Assembly: GCF_000364225.2 (NCBI RefSeq)
Contig: NZ_AQFT02000001.1
Span: 3,491,501-3,555,500, forward strand
Direction: 5' to 3'
Source of the DNA: Eubacterium plexicaudatum ASF492
GTDB taxonomy: Bacteria; Bacillota; Clostridia; Lachnospirales; Lachnospiraceae
Length of the DNA stretch: 64,000 nucleotides
The notes beneath the pieces are model-generated. The model worked only from the letters and a program-made list of their open reading frames with translations. It was not told where the DNA came from and ran no database searches. The translations under genes were made by a program, and so were the position numbers. The stretch's first letter is position 1, and each line of letters begins with the position of its first letter. Positions 57,054 to 64,000 of the stretch are shown piece after piece.

Positions 57054-58316
57054 ATGGACAACAATCCAAAAAAACTTTCGGACGCAGCCGCCATGGCGCA
57101 GTTCCGCCTCGCTCTCATAGCGCCGGTCATCCATGGCCTTTATCCCGATGCGTCCAGGAACGCCTATTACCAGAGAGTCACGGAAAAGCCCCTCACCCTG
57201 CCTGACGGCTCCGTGTTCCAGTACAGCCCCAAGACCCTCAGCAAATGGGTGTCCCTCTACCAGAACGGCGGCATCGACGCCCTCATGCCGCAGGAGCGTT
57301 CCGATAAGGGCTCCACCCGGGTACTCCCGGACACGGCCATCGAGGAGATCTACCGCCTCAAGGAGGCCTTCCCACGGCTGAACTCTACCCAGATCCACCG
57401 GCACCTCGTGGAAGAAGCCTTCATCCCTGCCACAGTCAGTGTCTGCGCCGTCCAGCGCTTCGTGAAGAAACATGACCTGAAATCAGCACGCAACCCGGGC
57501 ATGCGGGACAGGAAGGCGTTTGAAGAAGACGCCTTTGGGAAGATGTGGCAGGCAGATACCTGTTACCTGCCTTATATCACGGAGCACGGCCAGCGCAGGG
57601 GAGTCTACTGCATCATGATTATTGATGACCATTCCCGTTTTCTGGTAGGCGGCCTCTTCTATAACGATAATGCCTATAACTTCCAGAAGGTATTGAAGGA
57701 CGCTGTGGCAGCCCATGGAATCCCGGCGAAGCTCTATGTCGATAATGGATGCAGTTACTCGAATGAGCAGCTTTCCCTCATCTGCGGCTCCATCGGCACC
57801 GTACTTTTACACACAAAAATTCGTGATGGTGCTTCCAAAGCAAAAATAGAACGCCAGTTCAGAACGCTCAAGGAGACTTGGCTCTATACGCTGGATCTGG
57901 ATTCCATCACCACGCTGGCACAGTTCAACCGGCTGCTTAAGGACTATATGCGCACCTACAATACATCTGTCCATTCCGGCATCGGCACCACGCCCATGGA
58001 ACGCTACCAGCAGACACGCTCCTCCATCCGGAGCCCCAAGTCCTGGGAGTGGCTGGAGGAATGTTTCCTCAACCGCATCACCAGGAAGGTGAACAAGGAC
58101 TCTACCGTCTCCATCGACAAGGTGTCCTATGACGTTCCCATGCAGTTCATTTCTTCAAAAGTGGAGATCCGCTTCCTGCCAGACGACATGTCCAGTGCCT
58201 TCATCCTTTATGAGGGGGAACATTATCCCATACGGCCTACGGATAAAAACGAGAACTGCAGGACGAAACGCAATAACACGCCGTCCATCGATTATTCAAG
58301 GGTAAGCGATGAATAA
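57054..58316 (+). CDS. TniA-like DDE transposase (last codons replaced by IS66)
   Basis: ATG 57054 after AAGGAGG. N-terminal helix-turn-helix (YSPKTLSKWVSLYQNGGIDA), integrase core with GKMWQADTCYLPYITEHGQR (Asp), AKLYVDNGCSYSNEQLSLIC (Asp) and GASKAKIERQFRTLKETWLY (Glu), and a Mu-transposase-like beta-barrel C-terminus (RKVNKDSTVSIDKVSYDVPM). 420 residues. The IS66 target duplication ATTCAAGG falls in the last codons: removing the IS66 gives DYSRIGGES and a TGATG overlap with the ATPase gene at 61281. The enzyme may still work with the altered tail (RVSDE). Confidence 0.8.
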   Translation: MDNNPKKLSDAAAMAQFRLALIAPVIHGLYPDASRNAYYQRVTEKPLTLPDGSVFQYSPKTLSKWVSLYQNGGIDALMPQERSDKGSTRVLPDTAIEEIYRLKEAFPRLNSTQIHRHLVEEAFIPATVSVCAVQRFVKKHDLKSARNPGMRDRKAFEEDAFGKMWQADTCYLPYITEHGQRRGVYCIMIIDDHSRFLVGGLFYNDNAYNFQKVLKDAVAAHGIPAKLYVDNGCSYSNEQLSLICGSIGTVLLHTKIRDGASKAKIERQFRTLKETWLYTLDLDSITTLAQFNRLLKDYMRTYNTSVHSGIGTTPMERYQQTRSSIRSPKSWEWLEECFLNRITRKVNKDSTVSIDKVSYDVPMQFISSKVEIRFLPDDMSSAFILYEGEHYPIRPTDKNENCRTKRNNTPSIDYSRVSDE

Positions 58317-58467
58317 CCTGCCGTCCCACAAGAACAGGATTTTGCCCTATAATGATAGCAACTTGGAGCGAATATCTACATCAGTTCTTGATCAAGCAGT
58401 CCGGCAGCCATCTGTCTGGCATCCGCTGCTGCTATCAGCTCCAAAATAACTATCAGGAGATGATGCT

Positions 58468-58853
58468 ATGTCAAAGAAATACGCAGCGACCAGGAATGGC
58501 TGGAGCTAATCCAGGAGTGCCGCGCCAGCGGCCTGTCTGTCAAAAACTGGTGCCAGACACGTTCTATATCCATAAAAACATTTTATAATAAAGCCGCAGA
58601 TTTAAGAAAAAAGTCCTGTGGCATACCAGGATCACAGACAGCTGCTTCTGGGCAGAAACACGAAGTGGTTCCTCTGGAAATGGCTGCTGATCCGGTGCTT
58701 TATCCACAGGATCCCGCCGGTGGTGCAATGCAGGTCCCGTCTGCCCGTGTTGTTGTCACAGTCAGGATATCCGGATACCGTGTTGAAATCTTAGAAGGCG
58801 CTTCAGAAGACATCATTCGCAATACGCTTCTGGCGCTGGGATCTCTGTGTTAG
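58468..58853 (+). pseudogene. tnpA: IS66 TnpA accessory protein (one frameshift)
   Basis: ATG 58468 after AGGAG. Restoring one A in 58473-58475 reads MSKEIRSDQEWLELIQECRA, then SGLSVKNWCQTRSISIKTFY, the usual IS66 OrfA helix-turn-helix. It continues to the stop at 58851-58853 (VRISGYRVEILEGASEDIIR). About 128 residues; overlaps tnpB by seven bases. Confidence 0.75.
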
Positions 58854-59200
58854 GCGCATTGTCCGGTGATACAAAAGTTTATATCGTCACCGGGCGCACG
58901 GATATGCGGCGCAGCTTCGACGGCCTTATGGCCCTTATCCGCGACACTTACCAGATGGATCCTTATGCAGATGCACTGTACCTGTTCTGCGGCAGAAAAA
59001 GAAATACGCTCAAGGCTCTGTACTTTGACCAGACGGGATTTGTGCTCTGCACGAAACGGCTGGATAATGGAAAGTTCCAGTGGCCGCGCGATGCGAAAGA
59101 AGTCAGGCTGCTCACCCGCCAGCAGCTGCGCTGGCTTTTGGAAGGACTCTCCATCTGCCAGCCGAATGCAGTGCAGCCTTCCGGCAGGAAAGATTTCTGA
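58847..59200 (+). CDS. tnpB: IS66 TnpB accessory protein
   Basis: 117 residues from GTG 58847, overlapping tnpA. VYIVTGRTDMRRSFDGLMAL and LYLFCGRKRNTLKALYFDQT, then WPRDAKEVRLLTRQQLRWLL, are the conserved IS66 OrfB blocks. Function in transposition is accessory and poorly understood. Confidence 0.9.
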   Translation: MLGALSGDTKVYIVTGRTDMRRSFDGLMALIRDTYQMDPYADALYLFCGRKRNTLKALYFDQTGFVLCTKRLDNGKFQWPRDAKEVRLLTRQQLRWLLEGLSICQPNAVQPSGRKDF

Positions 59201-59487
59201 CCTTTTGTGCATTATGATGAAATTTAAAAATTTATTTTCCGGCGGCTGGCGCCGTTTTTGAAAGTTATCCACGCTGCCGGATTTTTTCGGGCGGGCTGTC
59301 CGCATATGCCGCTGCCCTGCCCTCGGAATACTGTGGACAAACTGCCTTAAAAACAGCATTTAGAAGTTTTTTTCACCATTTTCCAATCCGTCAAACTGCT
59401 TATCATGCAGTTATGGACGGTTTGATTTCACCCCCGCATTTCTTTATAATTTATAATATAAGCAGAAAGAAATACGGAGGGGCGCAT

Positions 59488-61200
59488 ATGCCGGCTGATA
59501 ATGAAGAATACACACGGCTGTTGGAAGAAATGGTGGAACAGATGAAAGCGCATATACTGTCCCAGGATGCACGCATCCTGGAACAGGAACAGACGATCGC
59601 GGACCTGCGCTCCCTTGTGGATGACCTGCGTCTTTTGAAGGCCGGCCTGGAGGAGACGCTTGAAGAATTCAAGCGCCAGCTGTTCGGAACAAAAAGCGAA
59701 AAAACAAAAACCTCCCAGGCCGATGCCGCAGTGGAAACAGAAGATCCAGCCTCAAAAACAACGGTAAAAGAACACACACGGGCAAAAAAGAAAAAAACAA
59801 CAAGGGATGAACGCTATGCAGACATCCCTGTCCGTGATGTCGTTATACCTGTCCCGGACAAAGACCGCCGCTGTCCGTACTGCAATGCGGAAATGATGCC
59901 GCTCGGGCGTAAGGAAGTCCGCACAGAGCTGCGCATAACCCCGGCAAAAGTGGAACGTGTCCGTTATATGCAGGAGGAGCTGATCTGTCCGGAATGCCGT
60001 AAGGACGGTGACGGGACGATCGTACAGGCGCAAACGCCTGCGCCTTTGCTGCCGCACAGCCCGGCATCGCCGTCTGCTGTAGCATATGTCATGTTTGATA
60101 AAAGCTTTGCAAGTGTCCCATACTACCGCCAGGAAGCCTGCATGGCCCAGCTTGGCCTGAAACTGCCTCGTGAGACCATGGCGAACTGGTATATCAGATG
60201 CGCCCTGGAATATTTCCAGCCGGTATATGACCGTCTGCATGGACTCCTCCTGCAGAGAGGGGTCATCCATGCGGATGAAACCACATGCCAGGTGCTGCGT
60301 GAAAAAGGGAGGGCCGCAGAATCCACTTCGTATATGTGGCTGTATTTAAGCGGAAGCGATGGCCTGCCGCCGATCGTGCTTTACGAATACCAGGCGGGGC
60401 GCAGCGGGGATTTTCCAAAGGCATTCCTGGATGGATTTTCCGGCATCGTACAGTGCGACGGGTACAGCGGCTATAACAAGGTAGAAGATGTAATACTCGC
60501 TGTGTGCTGCGCACACTGCCGCAGGAAGTTTTACGAAGCCCTCCCGACAGAGCGGCAGAAGCAGTTGAAACTGCTGGACATAAATTCAGAAACGGAAGTA
60601 AAAGACATCCCGCTTCCAGGCCCGGAACAAATGAAAAGCATAATCCCGGCTGAAATCGGGCTCATGTTCTTCAACAAGCTCTTTTTCATTGAAAAAGGGC
60701 TCAAAGGCATGGAACCGGACCTGCGGAAAGCAAAACGCCTGGAAAAGGAGCCGCCTGTCTGGGAAAAGTTCTGGGCATGGGTCGAAACACTAAAGCCGCT
60801 CGGCGGCAGCAAGCTGGAAAAAGCTGTCAATTACGCGATAAACCACAGAGAAACGCTGCAGAGCTATCTGTTGGACGGCAGATGCGAATTGTCAAACAAT
60901 GCAGCGGAGCGGCGTGCAAAATCTTATGCCATCGGAAGGAAAAATTCCCTGTTCCATACATCCGTTGCGGGTGCTAAAGCAGGTGCGCTTGTTTACAGCA
61001 TGATAGAAACTGCAAAGGCCAATAAGTTAAATGTATTCCAGTATCTTTATATCCTGCTGCTGTATATGCCCGATCATAAAGATGATCCTGCTGCGGTTGA
61101 AATACTTCTTCCATGGAGCAGTTTTATCAAAGAACACTGTACAGGGCTGATTGATGTTGAAACGATAACACCTGAAAACAAGCCTCAGCTGCCGCTATAA
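59488..61200 (+). CDS. tnpC: IS66 transposase TnpC
   Basis: 570 residues, intact; ATG 59488 after GGAGGGGC. Leucine-zipper-like start (TRLLEEMVEQMKAHILSQDA), a short FKRQLFGTKSEK block, zinc-binding part (RRCPYCNAEMMPLG...ICPEC), DDE domain (VIHADETTCQVLREKGRAAE; VQCDGYSGYNKVEDV; CELSNNAAERRAKSYAIGRK) and the C-terminal IS66_C domain. Confidence 0.9.
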   Translation: MPADNEEYTRLLEEMVEQMKAHILSQDARILEQEQTIADLRSLVDDLRLLKAGLEETLEEFKRQLFGTKSEKTKTSQADAAVETEDPASKTTVKEHTRAKKKKTTRDERYADIPVRDVVIPVPDKDRRCPYCNAEMMPLGRKEVRTELRITPAKVERVRYMQEELICPECRKDGDGTIVQAQTPAPLLPHSPASPSAVAYVMFDKSFASVPYYRQEACMAQLGLKLPRETMANWYIRCALEYFQPVYDRLHGLLLQRGVIHADETTCQVLREKGRAAESTSYMWLYLSGSDGLPPIVLYEYQAGRSGDFPKAFLDGFSGIVQCDGYSGYNKVEDVILAVCCAHCRRKFYEALPTERQKQLKLLDINSETEVKDIPLPGPEQMKSIIPAEIGLMFFNKLFFIEKGLKGMEPDLRKAKRLEKEPPVWEKFWAWVETLKPLGGSKLEKAVNYAINHRETLQSYLLDGRCELSNNAAERRAKSYAIGRKNSLFHTSVAGAKAGALVYSMIETAKANKLNVFQYLYILLLYMPDHKDDPAAVEILLPWSSFIKEHCTGLIDVETITPENKPQLPL

Positions 61201-61280
61201 ACTATTTTACACCTAAACATATCATCAGGGGAACGGTAGGTTGTTCATCGCTTACATTCAAGGATTGGGGGTGAGAGCTG

Positions 61281-62087
61281 ATGTTGGGTTCCTACTATGG
61301 GCTTTCCTTCAATCCCTTTGACAAACAGAACGCAAGAGAAAAGGACCGGTTCCTCTCAAAGGACATCTCGGAAATGACGTCCCGGCTGGACTACCTCAAG
61401 GACACAAGGGGCATAGGACTCTTTACCGCACGCCCCGGCATGGGCAAATCCTTCGCCCTGCGCTGCTTTGCAAAGAACCTCAATCCAAACCTCTACCACA
61501 TGGAGTACATCTGCCTCTCCACCGTCAGCGTCATGGAATTCTACCGCCAGCTCTGCTCTGTCCTGGGGCTAGAGCCAAGGGGCGGCAAGCCTGGCATGTT
61601 CCGCGCCGTACAGGAGCAGATCCTCTACCTTTACAAGGACAAGAAGCAGCCCCTCCTCCTGGCAGTCGATGAGGCACAATACCTCTCCACTGGCATCCTG
61701 GAGGATATCAAGATGCTCATGAACTACGGGTATGACTCCCTGAACTGCTTCACGCTCATCCTCTGTGGGGAGCCCCACCTGAACAGCACCCTGAAAAAGC
61801 CCGTCCATGAGGCCCTGCGCCAGCGCATCACCGTACACTACAACTTTTCCGGTCTCTCAGACTCCGAAGTGGCGCAGTATATCCTCCACAAGATCGCCTG
61901 TGCCGGAGGCGCACCCTCCATCATCGACCAGGCGGCGCTTTCTGCCGTCCACAGCCACTCCCAGGGGAGCCCCCGCCTGGTGGACAACCTGATGACCGAC
62001 GCGCTGACTCTAGGGGCACAGATGGACAAGAAAGTGATCGATACGGATGTCATCCTGGCTTCTGTCAGCAGCCAGAATCTCGGATAG
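61281..62087 (+). CDS. TniB/ExeA-like AAA+ ATPase of the transposition pair
   Basis: 268 residues from ATG 61281. Walker A in FTARPGMGKSFALRCFAKNL, Walker B in LLLAVDEAQYLSTGILEDIK, sensor region LILCGEPHLNSTL and arginine-finger-like ALRQRITVHYNF, then a C-terminal helical lid. Without the IS66 its start overlaps the TniA-like stop (TGATG), so both were one coupled operon. It should select targets and activate the DDE transposase, as TniB/TnsC proteins do. Confidence 0.85.
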   Translation: MLGSYYGLSFNPFDKQNAREKDRFLSKDISEMTSRLDYLKDTRGIGLFTARPGMGKSFALRCFAKNLNPNLYHMEYICLSTVSVMEFYRQLCSVLGLEPRGGKPGMFRAVQEQILYLYKDKKQPLLLAVDEAQYLSTGILEDIKMLMNYGYDSLNCFTLILCGEPHLNSTLKKPVHEALRQRITVHYNFSGLSDSEVAQYILHKIACAGGAPSIIDQAALSAVHSHSQGSPRLVDNLMTDALTLGAQMDKKVIDTDVILASVSSQNLG

Positions 62088-62099
62088 GAGGAATGGAAC

Positions 62100-62422
62100 A
62101 TGAATTATACCTGTATCCTGAAAAGCGGTTCCCGCAAGGAGACCTGGACGGGGCAGATCATCCTGCTGAGCACGGGGAACGGATGGTATGAAGCTGAGAT
62201 CAATGGATGGGGACTTACTTCCACATCCTCGCCGGACGGCATAAATATGGGAACTACCTGTGCATCCCTAACCATGATGTAGGGTGCGAGCTCTCCGATT
62301 TCTCCGATTTCTTTTGGAATGAAGAAAGGATCGGCTCCCTGATGCGGAAGGTGGATGCGGTGACTGTCGCCACCGGCCTGGTTCATCTTCCTGCCCTGGC
62401 TGCCGGACAGCTGAAAAACTGA
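62100..62422 (+). pseudogene. Third small gene of the TniA/TniB-like element (one frameshift)
   Basis: ATG 62100, 12 bases after the ATPase stop, with GGAGG upstream. One restored G in 62209-62212 joins TGNGWYEAEINGWG to TYFHILAGRHKYGNYLCIPN and gives about 107 residues ending LPALAAGQLKN. No family recognised. The position suggests an accessory transposition protein. Confidence 0.5.
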
Positions 62423-62595
62423 ATGTTTCCTATGGCTGTGGGTCTCATGATGGAATCCATGGCCTTTTATATTTCAGGAGGAAATCCATGCTGACAACAG
62501 TGCGCCATATTTTCGGCAGGATTATGCATTCAGAGACGGCACTGCACAGTCAATGGGACAAAGGCCAGAAAAATAATCTGCTGTTTGCGTCTCCC
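62423..62595. other. Short spacer
   Basis: No gene recognised. Part of it (to about 62500) may be the untranslated tail of the recombinase on the other strand if one base is missing near 62610. Confidence 0.3.
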
Positions 62596-64000
62596 TCAAT
62601 TCGCCGTCCAACACCATACAATCTCTACCCGTTTATCTTTATAAACATAAATCTTCCGGATAAAAACCTCCACCAGTTCCTTTGTAAGTTTTTCCATATG
62701 CGTAAAGCGGATTACCTGCCGCATATCCACCTGCAGCTTTTCCAGTTCCTCCGATAACCGGCTAATCTCTTTGCTACAGGCTTTGATCTGTTCTAACAGC
62801 TTTTTCGTTTCATCCGCTGCTTCACCGGCTCTTTTCCGGTATTCTTCCTGGGTCATTTCTCCCATTGCATACTTCTCGTATAATATTCCCAGGGAATCCT
62901 CTGCCCGTTTCTTATCCATGCAAAGGCTGCTCATTTGATTCTTCATGTCCTTCATTTCAGATTTCTGAAACTTTGCAAGTTTTTCCTCCTGCTGCGCTGC
63001 CTCCCCGAGCAGCATCAGCTCCTTATTTATCATGAAAAGCACGGTTTCCTCCAGTATATCTGCCCGGAAGTAAGTGCAGCATTCCGGTATTTTCAATATA
63101 GAATGCCGGCTGCATTCAAACCTTGGATACTTATTGCCAGGACGCAGCGGCTTATATACCATAGCATAGCCGCAGCCGCCGCAAGACAGTTTCCCCACAA
63201 GCGGGTGTTTTTCCCGTTTCTGTTTCGTAGAATGTACACTGGCGCTACAGGCAGCCCTCTCAAAATCTTCCCGCGTAACCAGCGGTTCATGATGACCGGG
63301 TATTACTTTCCAGTCTTTCTCAGCAGTCCGTCTTTTTTCCTACTCCCCACGTGCTCTGGAATGGTCTTTCCATAGCTCATTTCCCCTATATAAAAACGGT
63401 TTTTCAGGATACTGCGTACACTGCTGCTGCTCCATGTACAGGCAAAACCATCATTCGATGTTCTTATGCCCCTCATCTGCCTTGCTGTTGGAATGCCGCT
63501 TTCATACAGGAACCTTGCAATTTCCGTACTGGATTTTCCCTGGCACGCAAGTGAAAAAATCTTCCGTACTACTGCTGATTCCTTTTCATTTACAACAACT
63601 TCATTTTTCTCTCCTGTACTTTTTTCATATCCAAACGGCACCTGCCCGAAAGCATACTCTCCATCCGCATACTTATTTCCCAGGGATGCCTTCACCTTGA
63701 CTGATATGTCCTTGCTGTACAAATCATTCAGCAGTGTTTTGAATGCCGTGTCAAGCCCTATTGTGCTGCCGTCATGCTCCCTGCTGTCGTAATGGTCCGC
63801 AACTGCAATAAAACGCACGCCCATAAACGGCAGGATCTGGTTCATGTATGTACCCAGCTCAATATAATCCCTGGAAAAACGGGAAAGGTCCTTTACAATG
63901 ATGCACTGCACCTTATTTCTTTTCACTTCATCCATCAGGCGGTTCATTCCTGGCCTGTCCATGCCGGAACCGGACCAGCCGTCATCACAGAATTCCTTTC
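62596..64000 (-). pseudogene. Large serine recombinase, N-terminus outside window (at least one frameshift)
   Basis: Reads from the window edge as FCDDGWSGSGMDRPGMNRLM, then KDLSRFSRDYIELGTYMNQI (resolvase domain), a recombinase domain (GIPTARQMRGIRTSNDGFAC) and, after restoring one base in 63333-63338 (RKKRRTAEKDWKVIPGHHEP), a zinc ribbon (LSCGGCGYAMVYK) and coiled coil (KKLLEQIKACSKEISRLSEE). Distinct from the TnpX-like enzyme at 18005. The 3' end may also be shifted (WCWTAN versus a longer reading WCLDGELRETQ). Confidence 0.8.

Larger units (their letters stand above)
58302..61255 (+). mobile_element. Complete IS66 element with 8-bp target duplication
   Basis: Ends GTAAGCGATGAATAACCTGC (58302-58321) and complement of GTAAGCGATGAACAACCTAC; ATTCAAGG on both sides (58294-58301, 61256-61263). 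2,954 bp with tnpA, tnpB and tnpC. It sits exactly between the TniA-like and ATPase genes. Confidence 0.95.

Noticed and set aside
62488..62757. Plus-strand frame antisense to the recombinase
   Set aside because: Shadow of the serine recombinase coding strand; only a chance GGAGG upstream.
1..64000. CRISPR arrays, tRNA and rRNA genes
   Set aside because: No regularly spaced direct repeats with unique spacers and no tRNA- or rRNA-like sequence were recognised on either strand.

Overview
The window looks like accessory DNA of a gut Clostridia/Lachnospiraceae-type Firmicute. The evidence is the mix of Tn4451/Tn916-type mobile-element genes (tnpX-, tnpV- and tnpW-like genes, cysteine-rich KTR proteins, a small sigma-like protein), large secreted proteins with MBG/Ig-like/Fn3-like modules, AGGAGG-type ribosome binding sites and an SLH fragment. 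No rRNA, tRNA or CRISPR array was seen. Nearly everything is accessory: more than a dozen insertion-sequence copies or fragments, pieces of integrative elements, toxin-antitoxin genes and decayed operons.

Layout. (1) 1-14.7 kb: a LytTR-type regulator (partial), a receiver-like protein and a giant secreted protein gene interrupted by an IS4-family element. A chimeric scar with an SLH domain, a truncated IS1182 element and a second, intact secreted protein follow. (2) 14.9-17.1 kb: a collapsed VTC / DUF4956 / carbohydrate-binding operon and an IS4-type remnant. (3) 17.1-31.1 kb: an integrative/mobilizable element mosaic. It has a DUF6551 tail, TnpW, a large serine recombinase, relaxase and MobC, a sigma-like factor, an XRE regulator, a TetR/hydrolase/hydrolase/KTR operon, TnpV copies, an AraC/KTR operon and a Gp37/Gp68 protein. 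(4) 31.0-42.6 kb: PIN-toxin loci, a group II intron fragment and, at 32.95-37.04 kb, an AT-rich cassette between perfect 143-bp inverted repeats. The cassette holds two convergent genes sharing the same leader and start codon (a pentapeptide-repeat protein and an ATP-grasp/radical-SAM fusion), with a tyrosine recombinase remnant next to it. (5) 42.6-53.9 kb: an IS-rich island in which recombination between two inverted IS1380 copies has flipped about 3.6 kb. This split an ISAs1 element and separated an ATPase gene from an HNH nuclease gene. (6) 54.4-64 kb: a truncated IS66 fused to a truncated IS110, a TniA/TniB-like transposition pair interrupted by a complete IS66, and a partial large serine recombinase.

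A cross-cutting observation is that about thirty otherwise coherent genes or gene segments are broken by single-base length changes in homopolymer runs, nearly all one-base losses. I reconstructed reading frames by restoring one base at each run. The pattern fits unpolished long-read sequence error better than mass pseudogenization, so 'pseudogene' below often means 'frameshifted as given'. Larger deletions, IS insertions and fusions are independent of this.

The most novel-looking locus is the invertible-looking cassette at 32.95-37.04 kb. An ATP-grasp ligase fused to a radical SAM enzyme sits head-on against a pentapeptide/coiled-coil protein, and exchanging which gene faces each flank would be a natural result of recombination across the repeats.
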